DNA of 62,611 nt from Prochlorococcus sp. AG-347-I21. GTDB lineage: Bacteria; Cyanobacteriota; Cyanobacteriia; PCC-6307; Cyanobiaceae. The stretch spans positions 1-62,611 of the forward strand of contig QCBP01000010.1 of assembly GCA_003279055.1 (NCBI GenBank). The letters run 5' to 3'. Shown piece after piece: positions 1-8,523 of the stretch; position 1 is the first letter of the stretch; every line of letters starts with the position of its first letter. The notes below the pieces were generated by a model, which saw only the letters and a list, made by a program, of their open reading frames with translations, was not told the DNA's origin and did not search any database. The position numbers and the translations under genes are program-made.

Positions 1-1
1 T

Positions 2-1807
2 TTGCCATTATCAAAAATTTCTGAAGAAACCAAAAAGCTTTGCTTAGATTTGATATATGACAAAAGAAAATTTGAAGATGATATTTGTATTTATGATCCA
101 TTAGTAGAATTAACAAAAGCTTTTCAAGATTTATCTATTCAAGATTTCAAAAAAGCATCTTCAGAAAATAAAAACCTAACTCTGGAAGAAAGCCTAAAAA
201 ATCATATTATTGATGGAGAAAAAATAGGTTTAGAGGATCAACTAAATAAAGCTTTAAAAAAATATAAACCTCTAGAAATAATTAATACCTTTCTACTAGA
301 TGGGATGAAAGTTGTAGGTGATTTATTTGGCTCAGGTCAAATGCAATTGCCATTTGTACTCCAATCCGCCGAAACAATGAAATTTGCCGTTTCAATTTTA
401 GAACCACATATGGAAACTGTGGAAGAAAACATATCAAATGGAAAACTCTTAATTGCAACAGTCAAAGGCGATGTTCATGATATAGGAAAAAATTTGGTTG
501 ACATAATACTTACAAATAATGGTTATGACGTAATAAATCTTGGAATAAAGCAAGATGTTTCAGCAATTATAGATGCACAAAAAAAGCACAATGCAGATTG
601 CATCGCTATGAGCGGATTACTTGTTAAATCAACTGCTTTTATGAAAGATAATTTAGAAGCTTTTAACAATGAAGATATTAGTGTACCAGTAATATTAGGA
701 GGTGCAGCCTTAACCCCAAAATTTGTAAATGAGGACTGCAGCAAAATATATAAAGGGAAAATTTTATACGGAAAAGATGCGTTCACTGATCTTAAATTCA
801 TGAATGAATATATGGACAATAAAAAAAAGGGTAATTGGTCAAATACAGAGGGATTCATCAACAAGGAGGGAATAGATATTAATTTAGCCTCATCAAAGTC
901 CAACTCTCAAGCTGTTAAAAAATCAATATCTATAGATATTGAGACTTCTAAATTAAATTTAAAAGAAAATTTTATAAGATCTAAATTTATAAATGAAGAA
1001 GAACCAATTCAAGCTCCTTTCTTGGGAACGAAAGTCTTGAACGAGATTGATATAGATTTAAATAAGTTAATTTTTTATTTAGATACAAAAGCTCTATTTA
1101 GCGGACAATGGCAAATAAAAAAAGGAAAAAACCAAAGCGTAGATGAATACAATAACTATTTGGATTCTTATGCTAAACCATTGCTAGATAGATGGTTAGA
1201 GACAATTGTAGAAAAAAAACTTATTTCACCCAAAGCAGTTTATGGATATTTCAGATGCGGTAGAAAAGATAATAGTATTTTCTTATTTGATGATAAATCA
1301 TTAAATAAAATTTCCGAATTTAATTTCCCAAGACAAAAATCTGGGAATAATTTATGCATAGCTGATTTTTATTGTGATTTGAAAAAGGATAAACCGATAG
1401 ATATATTTCCTATGCAGGCAGTAACGATGGGCGATATTGCCAGTGAATATTCTCAAAAATTATTTAAAGAAGATAAATATAGCGATTATTTATTATTCCA
1501 TGGACTTACAGTGCAATTAGCAGAAGCTCTAGCTGAGTATGTCCATGCATTAATTCGTATTGAATGTGGTTTTAGGACTGAAGAACCAGACAAAAATAGA
1601 GAAATACTAGCTCAAAAATATAGAGGAGCTAGATATTCATTTGGTTATCCTGCATGTCCAAAAGTATCTGATTCAAACATACAATTATCATTGTTGGATG
1701 CAAAAAGAATAAGCTTGACCATGGATGAATCTGAACAACTTCATCCAGAACAAAGTACTACAGCTATCATTTCACTGCACTCAAAAGCTAAATATTTCAG
1801 CGCTTAA
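2..1807 (+). CDS. metH: Cobalamin-dependent methionine synthase MetH, C-terminal part (5' end outside window)
   Basis: MetH transfers a methyl group from methyltetrahydrofolate to homocysteine through cobalamin. The visible 601 residues begin in mid-protein; the first codon is not a start. The fragment holds the helical cap (about residues 75-145, with the MQLPFVLQSAETMK-type motif), the Rossmann B12 domain with DVHDIGKN at residues 157-164 (His159 is the lower axial cobalt ligand), and the C-terminal AdoMet-binding reactivation domain with the RYSFGYPACP motif near residue 545. The homocysteine and folate domains must lie to the left. No frameshift is seen. The cobalamin salvage gene cobU lies about 11 kb downstream. 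The family call is certain. Confidence 0.97.
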   Translation: MPLSKISEETKKLCLDLIYDKRKFEDDICIYDPLVELTKAFQDLSIQDFKKASSENKNLTLEESLKNHIIDGEKIGLEDQLNKALKKYKPLEIINTFLLDGMKVVGDLFGSGQMQLPFVLQSAETMKFAVSILEPHMETVEENISNGKLLIATVKGDVHDIGKNLVDIILTNNGYDVINLGIKQDVSAIIDAQKKHNADCIAMSGLLVKSTAFMKDNLEAFNNEDISVPVILGGAALTPKFVNEDCSKIYKGKILYGKDAFTDLKFMNEYMDNKKKGNWSNTEGFINKEGIDINLASSKSNSQAVKKSISIDIETSKLNLKENFIRSKFINEEEPIQAPFLGTKVLNEIDIDLNKLIFYLDTKALFSGQWQIKKGKNQSVDEYNNYLDSYAKPLLDRWLETIVEKKLISPKAVYGYFRCGRKDNSIFLFDDKSLNKISEFNFPRQKSGNNLCIADFYCDLKKDKPIDIFPMQAVTMGDIASEYSQKLFKEDKYSDYLLFHGLTVQLAEALAEYVHALIRIECGFRTEEPDKNREILAQKYRGARYSFGYPACPKVSDSNIQLSLLDAKRISLTMDESEQLHPEQSTTAIISLHSKAKYFSA

Positions 1808-1816
1808 TCTAAATCT

Positions 1817-2035
1817 TTAGTTGTTTTCTAAATATTCAATAATTTCTTCTTGAAGTTCTTCCATCGTTTCATTATCACCTAAATCAAGTCCCTCACCCGC
1901 CGCGTCCTGTGTTAACTCAAGATAATATGAAGCGCCATCACTAGATAAAAATTCTAATGCTGAAGTTTCATCACTATCTTTAAAAGCTTCATAAAGAGCT
2001 TTAAATGCTATGTTTTCAGTAAAGTCCCAATCCAT
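1817..2035 (-). CDS. Small acidic conserved protein, function unknown
   Basis: A 72-aa, strongly acidic, soluble protein with a Glu-rich tail (EELQEEIIEYLENN). It is convergent with metH, nine bases apart. It has no signal peptide, Cys motif or membrane segment. The even codon use and clean ATG start favour a real gene. I do not recognise a named domain; it resembles the small acidic hypothetical proteins common in picocyanobacteria. Confidence 0.7.
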   Translation of the reverse strand: MDWDFTENIAFKALYEAFKDSDETSALEFLSSDGASYYLELTQDAAGEGLDLGDNETMEELQEEIIEYLENN

Positions 2036-2134
2036 AATGAAAAAAACCTTATTAGAATTATTACCTCCTTACCCCCTATACTCGTCAACCTTTTTTAAAG
2101 AAATGTTGGTGTTTTATTATTATTAAAAAAATCT

Positions 2135-2518
2135 ATGAACATAAATAATCAAAATCAATTAAATGTCCTTGGAGAAAAAATTGAGATTTGTAGTTGCGCA
2201 CCTATGACAGGGTGGTTCAGGGATGGATTTTGCAACTATGACAAGAATGATGGAGGGAATCATTCCATATGTTGTGTGATGGATGATAATTTCCTGAAAT
2301 ATAGTAAATCACAAGGTAATGATTTAATTACTCCTATGCCTATTTATTCCTTCCCAGGACTAAAGGATGGTGATCATTGGTGTATTTGTCTTGATAGGTG
2401 GAAGCAAGCATTATTAGACGGTCTTGCACCAAAAGTCATATTAGAATCAACTAATATTGTAGTCTTAGAATCAGTACCTCTAGAAAAATTGAAAGAATAT
2501 CAATTTAATAAAAAGTAA
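2135..2518 (+). CDS. DUF2237 family protein
   Basis: A 127-aa protein matching the DUF2237 pattern: an N-terminal NVLG segment, Cys-rich TGWFRDGFCNY, a SICCVMDDNFLKYSKSQGNDL-like stretch, then FPGLKDGDHWCICLDRWKQAL and a C-terminal VVLESVPLEKL. The conserved Cys, Asp and Trp residues look complete and the length is normal for the family. The biochemical role of DUF2237 is not established. The gene is 48 bases upstream of the Ap4A phosphorylase-like gene on the same strand and may be cotranscribed with it. Confidence 0.88.
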   Translation: MNINNQNQLNVLGEKIEICSCAPMTGWFRDGFCNYDKNDGGNHSICCVMDDNFLKYSKSQGNDLITPMPIYSFPGLKDGDHWCICLDRWKQALLDGLAPKVILESTNIVVLESVPLEKLKEYQFNKK

Positions 2519-2566
2519 CTACAAGTTTATTTTTTTTTTTAAAATGGTTATGATAAATTTTTTTTA

Positions 2567-3397
2567 ATGAGTTTAGAAATATATTGGAAAAAAGCATTAG
2601 AACAAACTCGATTATCAATTGATGATGAATCTTTATATCCTCTCAAAACTGATATTATTACAAGAGATTTATATGAAAAAGACGACTTCATAATTAGGAA
2701 ACTCGATAATTCAAAATTTATTAAAAAAAAAATTTATGGTCCTAAGCAAAATCCGTTTTGTCCTTGGGAAAAGATACTAGAAATTGATAAAATTGGTGAT
2801 AATCATCAACTAATATTAAATAAGTACCCTGTACAAAAAGGTCATATTTTACTTATTACAAATAAATGGAAACCTCAAAATGGATGGTTAGATATTAAAG
2901 ATTGGAAAGCGATCCAACAAGTTAATAATGATACTAGTGGATTATGGTTTTTCAATAGTTCTCCAATTGCGGGAGCAAGTCAACCTCACAGGCATTTTCA
3001 ACTTCTGCGTAGATCTAAAGGTGAGATATCATGCCCTAGAGAAAAGTGGTTTTTAGAGATGAACTCATATCAAGATCTAGATAGTAAGCTTAAAAAAAAT
3101 ATTATTGTATCCAAATTTGATTTTTTAGAAAATCCATCATGTCTTTTTGAGTTTTACTTAGAATTATGCAAGAAATTGGGACTTGGGGATCCTATTAGTG
3201 ATAAGAAACCGATATGTCCCTACAATATTTTAATAACTAATAAATGGATCGCTATTATAAAAAGAAAAAATGATCATATTCATGGTTTCAGTATTAACGG
3301 TTTAGGATTTGCAGGATATCTACTAGTAACTGAAAATTCAAATATTAATTATTTAAAGAAATTTGGCCCTGAAAAACTTCTAGAAAGTTTTGTTTGA
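2567..3397 (+). CDS. Ap4A phosphorylase / ATP adenylyltransferase-like (HIT superfamily)
   Basis: A 276-aa protein of the ATP adenylyltransferase type, which phosphorolyses diadenosine tetraphosphate to ATP and ADP. The galactose-1-phosphate uridylyltransferase/HIT-type active site is visible as SQPHRHFQLL near residues 138-147, with the nucleophilic His between Arg and Phe. The N-terminal FCPWEK and the substrate-loop NKYPVQKGHIL segments are also typical, and the C-terminal domain contains CPYNILITNKW. The length suits cyanobacterial members. The family is clear; the exact substrate (Ap4A or another dinucleotide) is inferred. Confidence 0.85.
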   Translation: MSLEIYWKKALEQTRLSIDDESLYPLKTDIITRDLYEKDDFIIRKLDNSKFIKKKIYGPKQNPFCPWEKILEIDKIGDNHQLILNKYPVQKGHILLITNKWKPQNGWLDIKDWKAIQQVNNDTSGLWFFNSSPIAGASQPHRHFQLLRRSKGEISCPREKWFLEMNSYQDLDSKLKKNIIVSKFDFLENPSCLFEFYLELCKKLGLGDPISDKKPICPYNILITNKWIAIIKRKNDHIHGFSINGLGFAGYLLVTENSNINYLKKFGPEKLLESFV

Positions 3398-3400
3398 ATA

Positions 3401-3580
3401 CTAATTAGTTACCTCAACTTCCTTATCCCTGCTTATTTGGCTTTCTAGAACTTCTATAGATGCTGTTACTGATGCAATTTTACGTTCAAGTGAATCCTTA
3501 ATATAGTTGAGCATTTCTAATTTCTTGTGTTGATAAAAACTCTTTTTTTCTTTAGATGACTTGGAATAACAATTAAACAT
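3401..3580 (-). CDS. Small charged protein, likely coiled coil, unknown
   Basis: A 59-aa reading frame starting with ATG at 3578-3580 and ending with TAG. The middle (LEMLNYIKDSLERKIASVTASIEVLESQ) has heptad-like spacing of Leu, Ile and Val and probably forms a helix or short coiled coil. It fills the gap between the Ap4A phosphorylase-like gene and the next plus-strand gene. No family is recognised. Real expression is likely but unproven. Confidence 0.5.
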   Translation of the reverse strand: MFNCYSKSSKEKKSFYQHKKLEMLNYIKDSLERKIASVTASIEVLESQISRDKEVEVTN

Positions 3581-3726
3581 TTTTTTATTTTTATTATAAA
3601 AAGATCCTTAATTGACTTGTGACAGAAAAAATAAATTGGTTTTAATTTAAAAACAATATTCCTTATGGACTTTCAATATTTTTTGAATAAAATTAAATAA
3701 ATTCCATACTCTTCAAGAAAATATTA

Positions 3727-4737
3727 TTGAATAGTCCTGAAAATTCAAATACAAAAAGAATTTCAATTGATTTACCTGAGGAACTAATTTCCAGGTTTGA
3801 TCAATTACGAAAAGAGTGGGGATTTAGAGCAAGAGGACCTGTAATAGAAAAGATACTTAAAGAACTTCTTCAAGAAGATGATTTACTACCTAAAAACCAA
3901 CAGCAAGAAATAGACTTTAACGATAAGAATACTAATGAAAATTTAAATATTGATGAAGATACTGCATTGGTATTAATTAAATCAGACTTAAAAAAAGAAG
4001 TTAATGAGATATCTCTAAATAAAAGATCTACAAATAACAATCAATATAAAGAAACAGCCAACTCAAATATAAGCCTTCCCAATTTCGTTGAAAAAAAAGT
4101 AAAGAATCTAAGAAGAAGTATTAATAGTGAAAAATTAAAGGAGAATATTAATGATATTCAAATTAATACAATCAAAGAAACTGAATTAATAAAATGTCGA
4201 ATTGAGTTAATTAGTCATTGGAAAACACTATATGGATCAGTTCCTAATGACCATGTAGTAGAAGCTTCAATGGATTGGTTTGAAAGGGATATATGGCCAA
4301 ATCTTGATGGGACTGAAAATCTACCCTTTACTTGGAGTGCAGCCAATAAATTAATGTCAGAATTATGCCCATTTTGGATAAAGAAAAATCCATCACTTGA
4401 AATTGTTTTATTAATGATTGGCGTTTTAGAAGACCCTTTCGCAACATCAGATCTGATAAATAGAATACCAACACTTATGAGAAGGTTTGTAAGTAGATTT
4501 AAGCGAAATAATAGATCAAATTCATTTGAAACTTTGGACTCAACAATGACAGTACATGGAGCACTTAAATTATTGAATTTATCAACATCAGCAGGATCAG
4601 CTCATACATTCCGCAAAATTAGGGAGGCCTATAAATCAATAGCCTTAGAGACACATCCAGATGCTGGAGGATCAACAGATCAAATGAGAAAATTAAATGA
4701 AGCGTATCAATTGCTAAAAAATCTATATAGAGACTAG
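3727..4737 (+). CDS. Ribbon-helix-helix DNA-binding domain fused to a C-terminal J-domain
   Basis: A 336-aa protein with a TTG start; the reading frame offers no nearby ATG before the domain. Residues about 10-48 (KRISIDLPEELISRFDQLRK, then RGPVIEKILKELL) form a CopG/Arc-type ribbon-helix-helix. A low-complexity, Asn/Lys-rich linker follows (about 50-150), then a globular region with WFERDIWPNL. The C-terminus (about 273-334) is a J-domain carrying HPD within HPDAGGSTDQ followed by LNEAYQLLK. RHH proteins bind DNA as dimers, and the HPD loop of J-domains stimulates DnaK ATPase. The fusion suggests Hsp70 recruitment to DNA or to a nucleoprotein complex, which is inference. No adjacent dnaK is seen. 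Confidence 0.85.
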   Translation: MNSPENSNTKRISIDLPEELISRFDQLRKEWGFRARGPVIEKILKELLQEDDLLPKNQQQEIDFNDKNTNENLNIDEDTALVLIKSDLKKEVNEISLNKRSTNNNQYKETANSNISLPNFVEKKVKNLRRSINSEKLKENINDIQINTIKETELIKCRIELISHWKTLYGSVPNDHVVEASMDWFERDIWPNLDGTENLPFTWSAANKLMSELCPFWIKKNPSLEIVLLMIGVLEDPFATSDLINRIPTLMRRFVSRFKRNNRSNSFETLDSTMTVHGALKLLNLSTSAGSAHTFRKIREAYKSIALETHPDAGGSTDQMRKLNEAYQLLKNLYRD

Positions 4738-4792
4738 TATAGTAATTCCCATATAAGACTAATAACAAGTCTAATTAATAGTCTCACATAAG
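4737..4792 (+). repeat. Dispersed AGACT/AGTCT repeat, copy 1
   Basis: This copy reads GTATAG-AATTC-C-ATATAAGACT, then AGTCT twice. The three pentamers begin 12 bases apart. It shares about 45 of its 56 bases with the copy at 4,915. It starts at the last base of the J-domain gene and runs into the intergenic region. Confidence 0.7.
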
Positions 4793-5150
4793 ATAGCTGT
4801 TAAGCTAATAATTTCCAATTTTAATCAATTATTTTTATTCAAATTTATGTAAGCAAAAAATATGTATTAATGAAATTAAGACAAAATTTGCTTTTAAAAA
4901 ATAAAAATTTCTTTGTATAGCAATTCTCAAATAAGACTTATTATAAGTCTATTATATAGTCTCATAATAGATAAGTAAGATAAATAAATTAATCGATTTG
5001 AATAAATCACGCCCAAACTGCTTAATGCCTGGGAAAAATTAAAAATTGAATAATAAATTATGTCCTTTAAATGTCCAAGAAATTAATAAAGGCTATAAAG
5101 CATTGCTATAAGGGCTTTTAATGTGCGTCCGAACTGCCTTAAAGACAGTA
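4738..5150. other. 413-bp intergenic region with two repeat units
   Basis: No convincing reading frame is present on either strand. It contains two copies of an AGACT/AGTCT repeat with 12-bp phasing, listed separately. The right part is a little richer in G+C and contains two loosely similar strings around AAACTGCTTAATGCC (5,015) and GAACTGCCTTAAAGAC (5,131). A small RNA or untranslated regulatory segment is possible but nothing proves it. Confidence 0.5.
4915..4975 (+). repeat. Dispersed AGACT/AGTCT repeat, copy 2
   Basis: A direct repeat of the unit at 4,737 with the same order (GTATAG, AATTCTC, ATAAGACT, AAGTCT, TAGTCTCATA) and the same 12-base phasing of the pentamers. Spacing between the two copies is about 178 bases. 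Confidence 0.7.
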
Positions 5151-5399
5151 CTACTTAGATTGAAGCTTTTCAATAGCAGTTTGCTTATCAATACTAGGAA
5201 CATCACTTAATCCGTTAGCGTCGAACCATGGGGCGCTAGCCCAATCAAATCCTTCCCCAAAAGTATTATCTGGCGCTGTTATATACCAATGACATGAAGC
5301 GTCGGGTATGTCAACAGCACATTTCGACCAATCATCTGACCACTGAGGGACTTGTACCCATAGCACTGAAGATAGAAGTAGAGATAACAAATTGATCAT
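5151..5399 (-). CDS. Small exported protein, unknown
   Basis: An 82-aa protein with a hydrophobic N-terminus (about residues 2-17) that looks like a cleavable signal peptide. The mature part is rich in Trp, Asp and Ser, with two Cys (CAVDIPDASC) that could form a disulfide. The acidic Trp-rich segment GFDWASAPWFD is notable. It is flanked by the AGTCT repeat copies: one lies upstream in its likely promoter and two lie downstream. No family is recognised; it resembles conserved hypothetical proteins of picocyanobacteria. Confidence 0.7.
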   Translation of the reverse strand: MINLLSLLLSSVLWVQVPQWSDDWSKCAVDIPDASCHWYITAPDNTFGEGFDWASAPWFDANGLSDVPSIDKQTAIEKLQSK

Positions 5400-5445
5400 G
5401 AAAGAATCATACTACATTAATTAGTTTTATAGGATTATTATTTAT

Positions 5446-5490
5446 CTTATATAAGAATTATATATAGACTAATTTATAGTCTTATATGAG
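5446..5490 (-). repeat. Dispersed AGACT/AGTCT repeat, copy 3 (inverted)
   Basis: On the minus strand this reads CTCATATAAGACT, then TTAGTCT and AATTCT at 12-base steps, like the two copies at 4.7-5.0 kb but in opposite orientation and with the third pentamer decayed. It lies between the end of pheT and the start of the small exported protein, so it could act as that gene's promoter element. Confidence 0.6.
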
Positions 5491-5503
5491 ACTAAAAATA
5501 CAA

Positions 5504-7948
5504 TTAATTCCTCAATTTAGTGTTAAAACATTTCTCAATATTAGAAATGATATTTGAATGTATTGATGTAATGTCCGAATCGAGTAATGTTTTATCTTTA
5601 TTTCTATAAGATAATCTAAATGTATAACTTACATGATCATCTCCAAACTTAGTATCTTCAAAAACATCAATTAAATTCACATCCTCTAAGAGATTTTTTC
5701 CTGTTTTTCTTATCTGTGATGTTATTTCACTAATTAAAAATTTCTTATTGAAAACAAAATTTATATCCCTTTCCATTTTTGGAACAATTGGGTATTGCTT
5801 ATATATTGGAATCCATTTATTTTTTCTTGTACTAGCTCCCAAGAGATTAGAAACATTTATGTTAAATAAATACACTTTTTTTAATGACTTCTTTTCTAAG
5901 ATTAGTTTGGGATGTATTTCCCCAAAGTAACCTGCATCTTTCCCTTCAATAACTAATTTCGCTGTTCTTCCTGGATGAAGAAAATCAATTGATTCAGTGG
6001 GTTTATCCTCAATTTTTATGTTCAAAGATGATAAAGCCTCCTTTAATTTTCCTCTGGCCTGGTAATAATTAAGATCGTTATCCTTACCCGAATTTATCCA
6101 TTTTCCAAATTTTTTATTTCCATAAATCGCACCATTCAGAACTTCTTCTTGTATGAACTCAGTTTTCTTATGAAAAACATTACCAATTTCAAATATATAA
6201 CAACTTGCTTGTCCAGCTTTTATATTACGGTTCACTATCTCCAAATGTTCTTTCCAGATATTATCTCTAAGACAGCTTGTTTCTAATAACAAAGGGTTAG
6301 AAATCTTTATAAGTTTTTCATCATCTTCAGGAACAAGAGAGTAGCTTAGTACCTCGTTAAAACCGTTTTCTATAAAACCATTTTTTACTTTTCTCAATGC
6401 CAACTGTTCTGATGACAATTTTCCAGGCTTAATTGGATTAGGAAGATTTAAGTCGAATCTGTCATACCCTATTAATCTCGCTATTTCTTCAATTAAATCT
6501 ATTTCTCTTATTAAATCATGTGATCTATTAGGAATTACTGCTACATCCCAGCCATATTCTTTATTCTTTAAAGTACAACCTATGAGTTTTAATTTATCAA
6601 CTATTTCATTATCAGATAAATTTCTTTTTTCAAATTGATGGTTAATTATTAATGGACCAAGAATTTTATGTATTCGATTTCTCCGTAATTTAATAAATAT
6701 ATCCTCATTATTTATTAAATTGGAAGTATTGATAATTGGTGAATTAATAGAAAAATATTCTTCTAAAAGATTAATTGCCCTTGTTACTGCACTTATTGTA
6801 TTTTTTGCTGAAATCCCTTTTTCATACCTACTGCTAGATTCTGTTCTTATGCCAACCGCCTTTGAAGATTTTCTTATAGTAACTGGATTAAAAACAGCGC
6901 CTTCAAGGTAAATAGATGAGGTAGTATTACTTACAGAAGTCTCTAAACCACCTATCACCCCAGCAATAGCTACCGGTTTATCACAACAAGTAATAACTGT
7001 GATATTGTCACTCAAGTCATATTCTTTACCATCTAAGCAAATAAGGCGTTCGTTATCCTTGCCTTTTCTTACAGAGAAATCCTCTGGAGAAACTTCCTTA
7101 CCAATTAATTTTGACAGTTTATCTTTATCAAACGCATGCAGAGGTTGACCTTGTTCTAAAAGAATATAATTTGTCAAATCAACTAGAAGATTTATAGATT
7201 TTATACCTGATTTTTCTATACGGTCTTTAAGCCAATTTGGCGATAATTTCTCTCCATTTACTCCATCAATGCAGCTTATTGTATAAATGCAATTAGATTC
7301 TATAGCCTCTGGACAAAGTTTAATTCCCTTAAGTAAATGAATATCGTATTTATGGTTTAATTCTGGAAAATTTAAGGTGGATTCTAAAAGGGCAGAAATT
7401 TCACGGGCTATACCTATAACAGACATTCCGTCAGGTCTATTAGCTGTAATGGCTAAATCATATATAAAATCATTTAATTGAAGCAAGTCAGAACCTGGAG
7501 TTCCCAATTCATGTTTTAAGGCTAAATCTTCATCAATGATCTCTATACCTTCGCTAGAGTCCTCTAAACCAAGTTCCTGCAGTGAACATATCATTCCTTC
7601 ACTCATGACACCTCTAATTTCACTTCTTTTAATAGTTAAATCAACAGCATTTAATTTCGCGCCGACAGTAGCAACATAAACATAAATATTCGGTTTAATA
7701 TTGCGCGCACCACATATAATTTGTAAATTCTTTGAATTACCAATATCGACTTGGCAAATTGAAAGTTTGTCAGATCCTTCGTGTTTTAAAACAGATAATA
7801 CCTTACCTAAAACAACACCATTTACATTTTCTGAACAATCTTCTAATGATTCAACCTCAAATCCACCAATAGATAATTTCTCAGAGAGATCTTCAGGAGT
7901 AGAAGTAATTTCTACTAAATTATTCAACCAATTTTGAGAAACTTTCAT
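5504..7948 (-). CDS. pheT: Phenylalanyl-tRNA synthetase beta subunit
   Basis: An 814-aa PheT, full length. It forms the alpha2-beta2 synthetase with PheS. Domains in order are: the EMAP-type tRNA-binding OB domain (about 40-150, VLGKVLSVLKHEGSDKL-type start), the B3/B4 editing domain (about 210-390, with LEQGQPLHAFD), the B5 helix-turn-helix region (about 415-500), the catalytic-like core (LIEEIARLIGYDRFD onward), and the C-terminal ferredoxin-fold anticodon-binding domain (about 720-814, YPIVPKMERDINFVF). The start ATG is supported by the conserved MKVSQNWL opening. pheS is not adjacent. Confidence 0.97.
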   Translation of the reverse strand: MKVSQNWLNNLVEITSTPEDLSEKLSIGGFEVESLEDCSENVNGVVLGKVLSVLKHEGSDKLSICQVDIGNSKNLQIICGARNIKPNIYVYVATVGAKLNAVDLTIKRSEIRGVMSEGMICSLQELGLEDSSEGIEIIDEDLALKHELGTPGSDLLQLNDFIYDLAITANRPDGMSVIGIAREISALLESTLNFPELNHKYDIHLLKGIKLCPEAIESNCIYTISCIDGVNGEKLSPNWLKDRIEKSGIKSINLLVDLTNYILLEQGQPLHAFDKDKLSKLIGKEVSPEDFSVRKGKDNERLICLDGKEYDLSDNITVITCCDKPVAIAGVIGGLETSVSNTTSSIYLEGAVFNPVTIRKSSKAVGIRTESSSRYEKGISAKNTISAVTRAINLLEEYFSINSPIINTSNLINNEDIFIKLRRNRIHKILGPLIINHQFEKRNLSDNEIVDKLKLIGCTLKNKEYGWDVAVIPNRSHDLIREIDLIEEIARLIGYDRFDLNLPNPIKPGKLSSEQLALRKVKNGFIENGFNEVLSYSLVPEDDEKLIKISNPLLLETSCLRDNIWKEHLEIVNRNIKAGQASCYIFEIGNVFHKKTEFIQEEVLNGAIYGNKKFGKWINSGKDNDLNYYQARGKLKEALSSLNIKIEDKPTESIDFLHPGRTAKLVIEGKDAGYFGEIHPKLILEKKSLKKVYLFNINVSNLLGASTRKNKWIPIYKQYPIVPKMERDINFVFNKKFLISEITSQIRKTGKNLLEDVNLIDVFEDTKFGDDHVSYTFRLSYRNKDKTLLDSDITSIHSNIISNIEKCFNTKLRN

Positions 7949-8049
7949 ATATATTTTTTAATCAAAGATGAAAAAAGAAATGAGTATATCTTCAAAAAAG
8001 TTTGTTGAAGATGTACAATAGAAAATTATACAATAAAGTATTAATTAAA

Positions 8050-8244
8050 ATGGCCAAAAAAGGGACAAGAGTTGTAGTGACCCTGGAATGTACTGAAGCT
8101 AGGACAAGCACAGATCCTAAGAGATCAAATGGTGTCTCAAGATATACTACTGAAAAGAATCGTAGAAATACAACTGAAAGATTAGAACTAAAAAAGTTTA
8201 ATCCTCATTTAAACAGAATGACAATTCACAAAGAAATTAAGTAA
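8050..8244 (+). CDS. rpmG: 50S ribosomal protein L33
   Basis: A 64-aa L33 beginning [19 protein letters not shown], the usual cyanobacterial/plastid opening. An in-frame ATG 48 bases upstream (8,002) would add residues that do not belong to the family, so 8,050 is chosen. [13 protein letters not shown] is the conserved core. Only 12 bases separate it from rpsR, so the two form the usual rpmG-rpsR operon. It lacks the zinc-binding CxxC pairs found in some bacterial L33 forms. Confidence 0.96.
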   Translation: MAKKGTRVVVTLECTEARTSTDPKRSNGVSRYTTEKNRRNTTERLELKKFNPHLNRMTIHKEIK

Positions 8245-8256
8245 TCAAATTAAGTC

Positions 8257-8478
8257 ATGCCTAATTCAATTTTTAAGAAACAATTATCACCTATCAAACC
8301 TGGAGATCCTATTGACTACAAGGATGTAGAACTACTAAAAAAATTCATAACTGAGAGGGGCAAAATCCTACCAAGAAGGATGACAGGTTTAACCTCTAAG
8401 CAACAAAGAGATCTTACATTAGCTGTAAAGAGAGCCAGAATTGTAGCTCTTTTACCCTTCATAAATCCTGAAGGATAA
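8257..8478 (+). CDS. rpsR: 30S ribosomal protein S18
   Basis: A 73-aa S18 with the conserved core [33 protein letters not shown] and [13 protein letters not shown]18 pairs with S6 on the platform of the small subunit. It is full length for a cyanobacterial S18 and directly follows rpmG. Confidence 0.97.
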   Translation: MPNSIFKKQLSPIKPGDPIDYKDVELLKKFITERGKILPRRMTGLTSKQQRDLTLAVKRARIVALLPFINPEG

Positions 8479-8523
8479 TTTCATATTTAATATAGTTGGC
8501 TCTATAATTAATGTCTAAAATAT

